Shown here: positions 30,757-40,460 of the stretch, piece after piece
Layout: each line of letters opens with the position of its first letter
Position numbering within the stretch: position 1 is the first letter of the stretch
Source: Comamonadaceae bacterium
GTDB lineage: Bacteria; Pseudomonadota; Gammaproteobacteria; Burkholderiales; Burkholderiaceae_C
Length of the DNA stretch: 64,000 nt
NCBI GenBank assembly: GCA_947478725.1
Contig: CANJWZ010000003.1
Span: forward strand, 62,001-126,000
Reading direction: 5' to 3'
Notes under the pieces: generated by a model
What the model was told of the DNA's origin: nothing
The model's database searches: none
Seen by the model: the letters and a program-made list of their open reading frames with translations, nothing else
Translations under genes and position numbers: made by a program

Positions 30757-31025
30757 GACGAGGGGTCAACGTGGTGCCGACGCGGCGCAGCGGCGCTTGA
30801 ACTTGGTGTTGGACTTGGCCCGGGTGACAAAAAAGGCGTTGACTTGATGGATCACAAACAGCCGCTGAAAGTCCACATACCCACAGTCCAGTAAATATCA
30901 AGCACCGGACTCACTATGCAGCAGGTCCAAGGTGCTGACCTCGTGCATCTTGCAGTCGATGCTATGAATGAAGGTGGGAATGGAGCCGCGCAAGTCCAGC
31001 AGGGCGTGGAGCAGACTGAAATGGC
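30757..31025 (-). pseudogene. IS4-family DDE transposase remnant with in-frame stop
   Basis: Reverse strand reads HALLDLRGSIPTFIHSIDCKMHEVSTLDLLHSESGA*YLLDCGYVDFQRLFVIHQVNAFFVTRAKSNTKFKRR. The IS4 pattern DLRGSIPTFIHI.D.K.HDV...GYLDF..L...FFVTRAK is evident. Confidence 0.8.
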
Positions 31026-31211
31026 AAAAAACCATAGTCGACCATCAACTTAAGACACCCTGATGTAAAAAACGTTGGGACACTACTGGAAAACCCTATC
31101 TCATATTTAGTTTTTATCAATGGGTATAAGATTTTTAATTGGTTTTTTATAACCTAACATACGCCCCGTGCTGCGAATCAGCGCCTCTTCAACACCCTTT
31201 AAGGAATTCAC

Positions 31212-31775
31212 ATGTCTCTTATCAATACCACCATCGTCCCTTTCAAGACCACCGCCTTTCACAACGGCAAATTCGTGGACGTGTCTAACGAATCCATGAA
31301 GGGCAAATGGTCCGTTCTGATTTTTATGCCCGCCGCGTTCACCTTCAACTGCCCCACCGAAGTCGAAGACGCTGCTGACAACTATGCAGAGTTCCAAAAA
31401 GCCGGTGCCGAGGTCTACATCGTGACCACCGACACCCACTTCTCGCACAAAGTGTGGCATGAGACCTCACCGGCCGTTGGCAAGGCCAAGTTCCCACTGG
31501 TCGGCGACCCGACCCATGTGCTGGCCAATGCTTTTGACGTGTACATCCCTGAAGAAGGCCTGGCACTGCGCGGCACCTTCGTTGTCAATCCTGAGGGCGT
31601 CATCAAAACGGCTGAAGTGCATTCCAACGAAATCGCCCGTGACGTCAAGGAAACCCTGCGCAAGCTCAAAGCCGCCCAATACACCGCCGCCCATCCTGGT
31701 CAGGTCTGCCCTGCCAAGTGGAACGAAGGCGCCAAGACGATTGCCCCGTCGATCGACCTCGTCGGCAAGATCTAA
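31212..31775 (+). CDS. ahpC: Alkyl hydroperoxide reductase subunit C (peroxiredoxin)
   Basis: [48 protein letters not shown]...[17 protein letters not shown]. Confidence 0.97.
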   Translation: MSLINTTIVPFKTTAFHNGKFVDVSNESMKGKWSVLIFMPAAFTFNCPTEVEDAADNYAEFQKAGAEVYIVTTDTHFSHKVWHETSPAVGKAKFPLVGDPTHVLANAFDVYIPEEGLALRGTFVVNPEGVIKTAEVHSNEIARDVKETLRKLKAAQYTAAHPGQVCPAKWNEGAKTIAPSIDLVGKI

Positions 31776-31796
31776 GCGCCCTGCCTTCCCGAATCA

Positions 31797-31839
31797 GGCC
31801 CGGGCCCAGCGCGCACATGCGCGTTGCCCGGGCTTTTTT
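31797..31839 (+). terminator. GC-rich hairpin plus T tract between ahpC and ahpF (terminator/attenuator)
   Basis: GCCCGGGCCCAGCGCGCACATGCGCGTTGCCCGGGCTTTTTT: outer arms GCCCGGGC/GCCCGGGC, inner GCGC arms, then T7. Confidence 0.8.
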
Positions 31840-31870
31840 GTTTCTATCGACCCCTGAAAGTGAATCCGCC

Positions 31871-33439
31871 ATGCTTGACGACGCCACCAAAGCCCAACTG
31901 AAAAGCTACCTCGAACGCGCCACCACGCCGATCGAAATCGTTGCGTCGCTGGACGACAGCCCGGCCTCTGGCGAGATGCAGTCCATGCTCAACGATGTGG
32001 CTGAAGCGTCGCCCCTGATCAAACTGACGATCAGCAGGGACGACAAACAGCGCAAGCCATCTTTCTCGATCAACCGCCCGAGTGAAAACCACGGACCGCG
32101 CTTTGCCGGCTTGCCGATGGGCCATGAGTTCACATCGCTGATCCTGGCGCTTTTACAAGTGGGCGGCTATCCACCGAAGGTCGAGGCAGACATCCTTGAG
32201 CAGATCCGCGCCCTGGAAGGCAACTTCAACTTTGAAGTCTATGTCTCGCTGACCTGCCACAACTGCCCCGACGTGGTGCAGGCGCTCAATGTGATGGCCG
32301 TCCAGAACCCGAACATCCGCGCCACCATGATTGAAGGCGGCTCCTTCCAGGATGAAGTCAAAGAGCGCCAGGTCATGGCTGTGCCGACCATCTTTTTGAA
32401 TGGCACCGAATTCGGCCAGGGCCGCATGAGCCTGGAGGAAATCCTGGCAAAAATCGACACCAAAGGCGTCGAGCGCGAAGCGAAAAAGATTGATGCCAAG
32501 GAAGCCTTCGACATGCTGATGGTCGGTGGCGGCCCGGCTGGCGCAGCTGCCGCAGTTTATGCGGCGCGCAAGGGCATCCGCACCGGCGTGGTGAGTGAAA
32601 ACATGGGCGGCCAGACGCTCGATACGCTGGGGATTGAAAACTACATTTCCGTCAAGGAAACACAAGGCCCCAAATTTGCGCTGGCGCTGGAAGAGCAGGT
32701 CCGCAGCCTCGATGTGGACATCATGAACATGCAGCGCGCCAAGGCGCTCAGGCTCAACACTGGCTTGGACAACAACCTGATTGAAGTCGAGCTTGAAAGC
32801 GGCGCGACCGTGCGCAGCAAATCGGTGGTGATCTCTACCGGTGCGCGCTGGAAAAACATCAACGTGCCCGGCGAGCGCGAACTGAAAAACAAGGGCGTGG
32901 CGTATTGCCCGCATTGCGATGGCCCGCTGTTCAAGGGCAAGCATGTGGCGGTGATTGGTGGCGGCAATTCAGGTGTTGAAGCCGCCATTGACCTGGCCGG
33001 CGTGGTCGGCCAGGTGACGCTGATCGAGTTTGACAAGGCCTTGCGCGCCGATGCGGTGCTGGTGCGCAAACTGCACAGCCTGCCCAATGTGACAGTGATC
33101 ACCCATGCCCAGACAACCGAAATCACCGGCGACCAAAAAGTCAACGGCCTGATTTACAAGGACCGTGCCGACGACCAGTTGCACACCGTGGCGCTGGAAG
33201 GCGTGTTCATTCAAATTGGACTGGTGCCCAATACCGACTGGCTCAAGGGCGTGGTGGCGCTGTCAAAACACGGCGAGATCATCGTCGATGAAAAAGGCCA
33301 GACGTCTGTGCCGGGGGTGTTTGCAGCGGGCGACGCCACCACCGTGCCGTTCAAGCAGATCATCATTGCCGCAGGCGACGGTGCCAAGGCAGCGCTAGGT
33401 GCCTTTGACCACTTGATGCGGATGTCTGCGCCCGCCTGA
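31871..33439 (+). CDS. ahpF: Alkyl hydroperoxide reductase subunit F
   Basis: [28 protein letters not shown]...[16 protein letters not shown]...[21 protein letters not shown]...[28 protein letters not shown]. Confidence 0.97.
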   Translation: MLDDATKAQLKSYLERATTPIEIVASLDDSPASGEMQSMLNDVAEASPLIKLTISRDDKQRKPSFSINRPSENHGPRFAGLPMGHEFTSLILALLQVGGYPPKVEADILEQIRALEGNFNFEVYVSLTCHNCPDVVQALNVMAVQNPNIRATMIEGGSFQDEVKERQVMAVPTIFLNGTEFGQGRMSLEEILAKIDTKGVEREAKKIDAKEAFDMLMVGGGPAGAAAAVYAARKGIRTGVVSENMGGQTLDTLGIENYISVKETQGPKFALALEEQVRSLDVDIMNMQRAKALRLNTGLDNNLIEVELESGATVRSKSVVISTGARWKNINVPGERELKNKGVAYCPHCDGPLFKGKHVAVIGGGNSGVEAAIDLAGVVGQVTLIEFDKALRADAVLVRKLHSLPNVTVITHAQTTEITGDQKVNGLIYKDRADDQLHTVALEGVFIQIGLVPNTDWLKGVVALSKHGEIIVDEKGQTSVPGVFAAGDATTVPFKQIIIAAGDGAKAALGAFDHLMRMSAPA

Positions 33440-33661
33440 TGGCCCAGGGGCGGCTTTGACCTTGGGGCGATGCGCTGGCAGGGGCTTGGCGAGATTCAAT
33501 GTGAACTGTGTTTTGATGGCACGGATAGCCTGCTGTTTCGTTACATTTTTCGTCAGTCTTGTGCTTGTCTAGGGTGGTGAATTGAGGGTTTTTGCGCATC
33601 CTCCTGACCGCTGGTTGACAATAGATGCATTGGGCTCATTGCCGCCCCTGACCAGCTATTC

Positions 33662-34378
33662 ATGAACGCCATTCCACTTCGCCCTGCCCGACCCTTGCCA
33701 GTCAGCCGCAACACAGCCATTGCACTGGCCGTGGTGGCTTTGCATGTTGGCTTGATAGCGGCCTTGCAAAGCGGACTGTTGATGCGGGCTGCAGAGGTGG
33801 TGGTGCCGGTGGAACTGCTGTCGCAAATCATCGCTCCCCCCGCGCCCAGAGTAACGCCTCCGCCGCCGACCCCGCCGGCACGGGTGCCGGTACCGCTTGA
33901 GCAGCCCCAAAAAGCAATTGCCAAGGCGCCCACACCAGAAGCACCATTGCCCGTTGCCATCAAAGACGCTGCGCCTGCGCCGAATGCCCCGGTGGGCACC
34001 ACCGCGCCCCAGCCAGCCCCTGCGCCGATGGCGGCCCCAGTAGCTGCAGCACCGGTAGCACCTGCTGCACCTGCTGCACCGCCCGCACCGCCCTCGGTGC
34101 AGTTACCGTCCAGCGATGCTGATTACCTGCAAAACCCGCGTCCGCCCTACCCGCCCATCAGCCGCCGCATGAACGAACAGGGAAAAACAACCGTGCGCGT
34201 GCTGATTGGGGCAGACGGCCAGCCGCAGCGGGCCGAGATTGCCAAATCCAGCGGCTTTGGCCGTCTGGACGATGCGGCCCTGGCCACCGTGATGCGCTGG
34301 CGCTATGTGCCAGGAAAGCGCGGCGGCGTGGCTGAGGCCATGTGGTTTAACGTGCCCATCAACTGGGTACTCGAATGA
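33662..34378 (+). CDS. tonB: TonB family energy transducer
   Basis: Pro/Ala-rich linker, then NPRPPYPPISRRMNEQGKTTVRVLIGADGQPQRAEIAKSSGFGRLDDAALATVMRWRYVPG; followed by exbB/exbD. Confidence 0.9.
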   Translation: MNAIPLRPARPLPVSRNTAIALAVVALHVGLIAALQSGLLMRAAEVVVPVELLSQIIAPPAPRVTPPPPTPPARVPVPLEQPQKAIAKAPTPEAPLPVAIKDAAPAPNAPVGTTAPQPAPAPMAAPVAAAPVAPAAPAAPPAPPSVQLPSSDADYLQNPRPPYPPISRRMNEQGKTTVRVLIGADGQPQRAEIAKSSGFGRLDDAALATVMRWRYVPGKRGGVAEAMWFNVPINWVLE

Positions 34379-34403
34379 TTTTTTTGATGTCTGGAGTTTT
34401 GAA

Positions 34404-35129
34404 ATGAATTCGCAATTTGGCCTGGCCAATCTCTGGTCGCAAGGTGATCTGGTCACCAAATCGGTCGCGGCCCTGCTGCTCATCATGTCGCTGGCATCTT
34501 GGATGGTCATCATCATCAAAACGCTGGACCTGATCAAGTACAAACGCATCGCCAAAAGCGCTGAAGGCTTTTGGCACAGCCAGGATTTTCAGGCTGGCCT
34601 GACCCACCTGGGCACAGACGATACCAATCCATTTCGCCAGATGGTGCTCGAAGGCCGTGAAGCGACGCTGCACCACCAGAGCACCAAAGCGCACCTGCAC
34701 GACGCGCTCGACATGAGCGACTGGGTCACACGGACGCTGCGAAACTGCATGGATGAATTTACGGGCAAGCTGCAATCAGGCATGGCCATTCTTGCATCGG
34801 TCGGTTCTACCGCGCCGTTTGTGGGCCTGTTCGGTACCGTCTGGGGTATTTACCATGCGCTGCTGTCGATTGGCGCTGCGGGCCAGGCCACCATTGACAA
34901 GGTTGCCGGGCCGATTGGCGAGTCGCTCATCATGACGGCGCTGGGCTTGGCGGTGGCCATTCCCGCTGTGTTGGGCTACAACGCGCTGGTGCGCGGCAAC
35001 AAGGGTGTACTGCAAAAACTCAGCCGCTTTGCCCATGACCTGCATGCTTATTTTGTGACCGGCGCGCGGGTCAGCTCCGGGGAGTCATCGGGCGCTACCG
35101 CCCAGGTTGTACCCTTGAAAAAAGCCTGA
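34404..35129 (+). CDS. exbB: MotA/TolQ/ExbB proton channel family protein
   Basis: GMAILASVGSTAPFVGLFGTVWGIYHALLSIGAAGQATIDKVAGPIGESLIMTALGLAVAIPAVLGYN. Confidence 0.95.
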   Translation: MNSQFGLANLWSQGDLVTKSVAALLLIMSLASWMVIIIKTLDLIKYKRIAKSAEGFWHSQDFQAGLTHLGTDDTNPFRQMVLEGREATLHHQSTKAHLHDALDMSDWVTRTLRNCMDEFTGKLQSGMAILASVGSTAPFVGLFGTVWGIYHALLSIGAAGQATIDKVAGPIGESLIMTALGLAVAIPAVLGYNALVRGNKGVLQKLSRFAHDLHAYFVTGARVSSGESSGATAQVVPLKKA

Positions 35130-35142
35130 ACGGAGAACAGCC

Positions 35143-35553
35143 ATGGCCTTTGGAACCCAGGACGATTCGGACGAGGTGATGAATGAAATCAACATGACAC
35201 CGATGGTGGACATCATGCTGGTTTTGCTGATTATTTTCATCATCACCATTCCGGTGATGAAGCATTCGGTGAACATTGACTTGCCGCGCGCCACCAACGA
35301 GGCGCAAAACATCAAACCCGAAACCCTGCGCCTGTCTGTGGATGCACAAGGGGCTTACTTCATGAACGAAGCGCCAGTTGCAGACGCCGACCTGGCACCC
35401 AAGCTCAAGGCCGCAGCAACACAAAATCCGCAGCCCGAGTTGCACATTCGCGGCGACAAGGCGGTGCGTTACGAGCGTGTTGCCCAGGCCATGGCGGCAG
35501 CCCAGCAAGCCGGTTTGCGCAAAATCGGCTTTATCACCGAACCCAACAATTAA
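35143..35553 (+). CDS. exbD: ExbD/TolR biopolymer transport protein
   Basis: MNEINMTPMVDIMLVLLIIFIITIPVMKHSVNIDLPRA. Confidence 0.95.
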   Translation: MAFGTQDDSDEVMNEINMTPMVDIMLVLLIIFIITIPVMKHSVNIDLPRATNEAQNIKPETLRLSVDAQGAYFMNEAPVADADLAPKLKAAATQNPQPELHIRGDKAVRYERVAQAMAAAQQAGLRKIGFITEPNN

Positions 35554-35595
35554 GTCGCCAACGGGCTGTTTTTTAGCTCGGCTTTTGACGGTGGA

Positions 35596-36003
35596 CTACA
35601 GGCCGATGGCCGCAATGCCGGCCCGGGCAATTTGCGCATCTTCGTTGGACTTGACGCCGCTCACGCCGACAGCACCCAGGCACTGCCCGTCTTTCATGAT
35701 GGGCACGCCGCCCTCGAGCATGCCAGCAATCGTGGGTGCGCTCAAAAACGAGATGCGGCCACCGTTGATCACGTCTTCATAAACCTTGCTCTCACGCCGA
35801 CCGAGCGCGGCGGTGTTGGCCTTGGCTGGCGCAATGTGGCTGGACACCGGCGCCGCACCGTCAAGTCGCTGCAGATGCAGCAAATGACCGCCATCATCCA
35901 CAATGGCAATGGTGACCGTCCAGTTGTTTTTCAGGGCCTCAAGCTCGGCGGCTGCGGCGATGGCTTTGACGTCGGCAGAATCAAGAGTGGCTTTGGATTT
36001 CAT
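35596..36003 (-). CDS. GlcG/HbpS (DUF336) family heme-binding protein
   Basis: VTIAIVDDGGHLLHLQRLDGAAPVSSHIAPAKANTAALGRRES...GGVPIMKDGQCLGAVGVSGVKSNEDAQIARAG. Confidence 0.88.
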   Translation of the reverse strand: MKSKATLDSADVKAIAAAAELEALKNNWTVTIAIVDDGGHLLHLQRLDGAAPVSSHIAPAKANTAALGRRESKVYEDVINGGRISFLSAPTIAGMLEGGVPIMKDGQCLGAVGVSGVKSNEDAQIARAGIAAIGL

Positions 36004-36197
36004 GGGGGTATACGGTCAATGATAAAACCCCGAGCATACGCAAAAATAAGCTCAAAACGCGCGCCTGGCGCGACATCGTGTCAAAGTTCCCCTAAAAAAT
36101 AACTTGATGAGCTGTGGGGGAATCTATTGAAAAACCACCTGCTACCCCTAAAATCCGAGTTGTCAGCATTTGCTGAGCTTATCTGGAGATCACTTTC

Positions 36198-36887
36198 ATG
36201 AATGAAAATATCCACGCTCTCGACTACGGCCTTACCACCTCAAGCGAACAACGCAACAAGGTGCTTCGCAATACTTATTGGCTGCTGGCCCTGAGCCTGC
36301 TGCCCACCGTGCTGGGTGCCTACATCGGCATTGCCACCGGTATCACCCGTTCGCTCAGCGGCTGGATGGGGATGATTGTGTTCATGGCAGGCGCCTTCGG
36401 TTTTATCTTTGCCATTGAGAAAACCAAAAACTCGGCAGCGGGCGTGCCTGTGCTGCTCGGCTTTACCTTCTTCATGGGCCTGATGCTGTCGCGCATGATC
36501 GCCATGGTGCTGGGCTACAGCAACGGCGCCTCCCTGGTCATGACGGCGTTTGCTGGAACGGCCGGCGTGATGGTGGTCATGGCCAGTCTGGCCACCGTCA
36601 TCAAACGCGACCTGAGCGGCATGAGCAAATGGCTGTTTGCCGGAGCGCTGGTCATCATGGTAGCGGCGGTGATCAACGTGTTTGTCGGCTCGACCATGTT
36701 GATGGCAGTGATCAGCACGCTGGCGATTGCTGTGTTCAGCGCCTATTTGCTCTATGACCTGAAGCAGGTCATTGATGGCGGCGAAACCAACTACATCAGC
36801 GCCACACTGGCTATTTATCTGGACCTGTTCAACATCTTCCAGAGCATGTTGGCATTGCTTGGCATTTTTGGTGGCGAACGCGACTAA
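36198..36887 (+). CDS. Bax inhibitor-1/YccA family membrane protein
   Basis: Seven TM-like segments; SAYLLYDLKQVIDGGETNYISATLAIYLDLFNIFQSMLALLGIFGGERD. Confidence 0.93.
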   Translation: MNENIHALDYGLTTSSEQRNKVLRNTYWLLALSLLPTVLGAYIGIATGITRSLSGWMGMIVFMAGAFGFIFAIEKTKNSAAGVPVLLGFTFFMGLMLSRMIAMVLGYSNGASLVMTAFAGTAGVMVVMASLATVIKRDLSGMSKWLFAGALVIMVAAVINVFVGSTMLMAVISTLAIAVFSAYLLYDLKQVIDGGETNYISATLAIYLDLFNIFQSMLALLGIFGGERD

Positions 36888-36904
36888 GCGCCGTCTACAG
36901 AAGT

Positions 36905-36931
36905 TAAAAAGGGCCCTCGGGCCCTTTTTTG
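36905..36931. terminator. Rho-independent terminator between the convergent BI-1 gene and rlmD
   Basis: AAAAAGGGCCCTCGGGCCCTTTTTT stem-loop. Confidence 0.88.
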
Positions 36932-36938
36932 TTGCCTG

Positions 36939-38444
36939 TCACATCTTCAGGTCAAACACCGCAATCGACTCCACATGCGCCGTGTGCGGAAACATGTTGA
37001 CCACCCCAGCTGACGTGCAGCGGTAAGCACCGCCACCCTTGTCGTTGTTCACCAGCACCCCCGCATCACGCGCAAGCGTAGCCGGGTTGCAACTGACATA
37101 CACAATGCGCTTGGGCAGCACCCAGTCGCCGAGTGCCAGGCTTTGCTGATGAATACCGTCATCGCAGGGCACGCCAGTGACCAGTTGCTGATGCAGCGCG
37201 GCCAGCGACTTGAACAGCTCAAACGCGCCTTCACGCGGTGGGTCAACCAGCCATTTGTCGGCCATGCCGTCTTTGACCAGCATCGCAGGCGTCATTTCAA
37301 ACAGGTTACGCGCTATAAAAGTGGTAGCTGCTCGCTGACGTTTCGCTTGGCCTGCAGCCTGATTTGGTGCGTGATTTGCCAAGTCATTGGCGCGCGCACG
37401 CGCCACCAGCGCCTCGCTGCCTTCAACGCCCAGCACCTCACGCGCGCGCGTTGCCAGCGGCAGCGTGAAGTTGCCCAGCCCGCAAAACCAGTCAATCACC
37501 CGCTCGCTTGGCTGCACATCCAGCAGGCGCAGCGCGCGCGACACCAGCACCTGGTTGATGTGCGGGTTGACCTGGGTGAAGTCTGTTGGTTTGAAAGGCA
37601 TGACCACCCCAAACTCGGGCAGCGCATAGCTGAGCTGCGGCACATCTGCATCCATCAGGGCGACGGTCTCTAAGCCGCCCGGCTGCAACCACCACTGCAG
37701 GCCGGGGTTGATGGCGGCAAACGCCCGCAAGCGGGTTTTGTCAGCGTCGCTCAAGGCCTCCATGTGGCGCAGCACCAGTGCCGTGATGCTGTCGCCGCAA
37801 GCGAGTTCGATTTGCGGCACCGTCTCCTTCGCGTCCAAGCTGGCAATCAGGGCGCGCAGCGGCAGCAGCATGTTGCTGACATGCGGCGGCAGCACCGGGC
37901 AGTGGCTCATGTCGGTCACAAAGCTGCTTTTGCGCTCATGAAAGCCCACCAGCACCTCGCCCTTTTTGCGCACATAGCGCACCGACAGCCGTGCCCGATA
38001 GCGGTAGCCCCAGGCCGGGCCTTCAATGGCCCGCATCAGGTTGTCGGCTTTGAGCTTGCCGATGTGCTGCAAGTTGTCTTCCAGCACCCGCTGCTTGACA
38101 GCCACCTGCGCGCCCACATGCAGGTGCTGCATCTTGCAGCCGCCGCAGGCACCGGTGTGCATGCCAAAGTGGGGGCAGCCAGGCACCACGCGCTGGGACG
38201 ATTCCCGGTGAATCGCCATCACCATCGCTTTTTCAAACGCCGCCTTTTTACGGTACACATTGGCGGTGACCACCTCGTACGGCAAAGCGCCCTCAATAAA
38301 AACCACCTTGCCATCGGCCCGGTGGGCAATGCCCTGAGCCTCGATGTCAAGCGACTCAATGGTGAGCAGATCGGGCGGATAGTCTTGCGCGGTTGGGGGC
38401 GACTGCGCAAGGGCAGGCGAAAGGACAGGATTTTCTTCAAACAT
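36939..38444 (-). CDS. rlmD: 23S rRNA (uracil(1939)-C(5))-methyltransferase
   Basis: N-terminal TRAM-like region; [58 protein letters not shown]. Confidence 0.94.
   Translation of the reverse strand: MFEENPVLSPALAQSPPTAQDYPPDLLTIESLDIEAQGIAHRADGKVVFIEGALPYEVVTANVYRKKAAFEKAMVMAIHRESSQRVVPGCPHFGMHTGACGGCKMQHLHVGAQVAVKQRVLEDNLQHIGKLKADNLMRAIEGPAWGYRYRARLSVRYVRKKGEVLVGFHERKSSFVTDMSHCPVLPPHVSNMLLPLRALIASLDAKETVPQIELACGDSITALVLRHMEALSDADKTRLRAFAAINPGLQWWLQPGGLETVALMDADVPQLSYALPEFGVVMPFKPTDFTQVNPHINQVLVSRALRLLDVQPSERVIDWFCGLGNFTLPLATRAREVLGVEGSEALVARARANDLANHAPNQAAGQAKRQRAATTFIARNLFEMTPAMLVKDGMADKWLVDPPREGAFELFKSLAALHQQLVTGVPCDDGIHQQSLALGDWVLPKRIVYVSCNPATLARDAGVLVNNDKGGGAYRCTSAGVVNMFPHTAHVESIAVFDLKM
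37312..37367 (+). repeat. Dispersed element, copy D (inside rlmD, antisense)
   Basis: GCTAT-AAAAGTGGT-AGCT-N19-GGCCTGCAGCC; encodes [16 protein letters not shown] in RlmD. Confidence 0.75.
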
Positions 38445-38527
38445 GCGGCGATTGTCTCAGGCGGGAAACAGGTCCTCGGCAGAAAAGAGCGAAATACCCA
38501 CCGGGTAAAACTTTTGATGGATCGACC

Positions 38528-38776
38528 ATGAGCGCGCAAATCACGCCTGCCCCGGCCAAAAAAACCGCCTTGGGCAACGTGGTGGTTGGTGAACGGAAGG
38601 CCGTGCTGTCAGCCGCCAGCAGGGCCGCGCAGGGATGGGACTTTGCAGAAGCGCTTCACCTGGCCTTAAGCCAGGGCTGCGACGACTTCACCACACTGGA
38701 TGCTGAACTTGTCAAACGTGCTGCGCGTGAGCTTGCCGCTGGCGAAAAGACGCCGACTGTGGTGACGAGGCTGTGA
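38528..38776 (+). pseudogene. C-terminal half of a PIN-domain (VapC-like) toxin, 5' truncated
   Basis: GERKAVLSAASRAAQGWDFAEALHLALSQGCDDFTTLDAELVKRAAREL resembles the distal PIN domain (DFADALHLA...FATFD..LVKRA). The proximal half with the first catalytic Asp is missing. Confidence 0.6.
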
Positions 38777-38877
38777 TGAGGTTCCTTGGACCCCGATTTT
38801 TCCTTTGACCCTGTTAACCGGATCCCGACTCGTCTGGCGCAGAAAAATTCCTCAAAAATATTTAAATTCTACCGAAA

Positions 38878-39342
38878 TTATAGATTTAAATTTGCCTTAG
38901 AAATCACCACATCAATCTCTTCTGCAAGTTCTTGGGGCACGATCACTTTATTAAAAGGCATAAAGGCGATTCGGATCATTTTCCAATTTCCACCAATATT
39001 TGGAATTGTAAAAATAAGGAAGAACATACATAAGTTGAAAAAGGCAGCAATGATGTGCATTAAAGCCAATAACCATCCAAAAGTAAGCATCCAGACGATG
39101 TTCAGAATGCCACCAAGTGCATTTAAAATCTCACCATCATTTGCTTGTAAGCCCTTGATGGCACGATATTTTTTCAACTGACTCTGCGTAACGACAGCTC
39201 TCCCAAATGGCCAGAGTGCGTACCTGGCGACTCGAAATAATGGAAAAAAAACCGGGAAGAAAATAATTGCCGCAAGAGAATAGACAAGAAACAACAACCA
39301 GCCACCGAGAAAAAACCACATGATGTTACCTAAAATCCGCAT
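38878..39342 (-). CDS. YccF domain-containing membrane protein
   Basis: MRILGNIMWFFLGGWLLFLVYSLAAIIFFPVFFPLFRVARYALWPFGRAVV...GNWKMIRIAFMPFNKVIVP; AT-rich composition. Confidence 0.85.
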   Translation of the reverse strand: MRILGNIMWFFLGGWLLFLVYSLAAIIFFPVFFPLFRVARYALWPFGRAVVTQSQLKKYRAIKGLQANDGEILNALGGILNIVWMLTFGWLLALMHIIAAFFNLCMFFLIFTIPNIGGNWKMIRIAFMPFNKVIVPQELAEEIDVVISKANLNL

Positions 39343-39602
39343 ATAAATCTCCTTGATTTTAAAATTCCTAAGGCCCAAAAATTTTATTTTTTAGAACTGT
39401 ATATTTTGATTGTGCAAGATTTGTCAACACGACCTCAAACCAACCCGTCCACAGCCACAGTGGCCCTGAGTTTGTTGAAACTGACCTCCCACCCCCATCC
39501 GCGTTCATCCTCATCGCAGCACCGAGCAAGCGCCTGTGCAGTTTGTGCATTTGTTCTTAAACTTGAGGTCGTAATTTTCAATGAAAATCACAAGATATTA
39601 AT

Positions 39603-39932
39603 CTATTGTGGATGCCAATCGCCTTTTAGGCAGTGAAGAAATTCATGCCCAATAGTATGTAAATTGGCTGTTTTCGGAAGAATTATTGTGCATGTATCTT
39701 TAGTCCAAAATGCACAAGCCTGAAGCTTATAATTAAACCCTTTGTTCCCAATTTTACGACTTTCTACATCACACGCAGTTTGAACATTTTTTGAGTATTT
39801 AATGCTAACGACTAGCATGTTGTCCTTTAAATTTTTTAAACTATGCATTTTTGTTGGACTGTCGTCATACGTCTTATTTTGTGCATAAGCCATATTCGTT
39901 AAAATTATCATCAAAAAAATAATTTTTTTCAT
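39603..39932 (-). CDS. Small predicted secreted protein with HExxH motif (possible zincin)
   Basis: Signal-peptide-like MKKIIFLMIILTNMAYAQNK and C-terminal TANLHTIGHEFLHCLKGDWHPQ. Confidence 0.55.
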   Translation of the reverse strand: MKKIIFLMIILTNMAYAQNKTYDDSPTKMHSLKNLKDNMLVVSIKYSKNVQTACDVESRKIGNKGFNYKLQACAFWTKDTCTIILPKTANLHTIGHEFLHCLKGDWHPQ

Positions 39933-40349
39933 CGTTGAATTTTTAATCAAAAATTTTATGAATTTAGGATCAGGCCGAAATTACCTCAACCCTTATTTTT
40001 CTTCTTTAAATATTATTTATCATAATATCAAGTTCAAAAAAACCGCTGTATTTTTCTTATTTAGATACGTAGTCTACGAATTCCACTGCATCTGGCGTCT
40101 TGTGACGTTTTGACTATAGCCCAAGTCCCGAAAAACCGCTTCAGTATTCAATCGCCGTTTGACCGATTGGCTTACTGATACTTCAAGCGCAGTCCGCGCG
40201 CGCATTCGCCAAAAGCCCTGAATGATGGCCTCATAAAACGCTTGAGAACGCGTCAAGCCGGTCAAACGCTGGAGCACCGGGGTTTCCAGATTAATTGGAA
40301 TCCGACCCCGATTTTTCCCCGATTTTCCCCTGAGGCAACCCGGATTCCC

Positions 40350-40454
40350 CAGTCGCCTGCCGAGTTCTCAAATTTTGTTAAGGAAGAAACGCGTAAATGG
40401 GAGAAAACTGTAATAGAAGCCGGCTTTAAAGGCACACAGTTACGCCGACGCTAA
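40350..40454 (+). pseudogene. 3' remnant of a Bug/TctC substrate-binding protein gene
   Basis: SPAEFSNFVKEETRKWEKTVIEAGFK resembles the conserved Bug C-terminus (TPAEFAAFIKSEIAKWGKVVK). Confidence 0.6.
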
Positions 40455-40460
40455 CCACCT

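Noticed and set aside
31085-31150. OxyR-type operator upstream of ahpC (TTTTTATCAATGGGTATAAGATTTTT)
   Set aside because: Some symmetry (TTATC...GATAA-like) but no clear ATAG-N7-CTAT repeats; not supportable by eye.
33840-34110. Repetitive Pro/Ala-coding tract in tonB
   Set aside because: Normal periplasm-spanning linker of TonB proteins.
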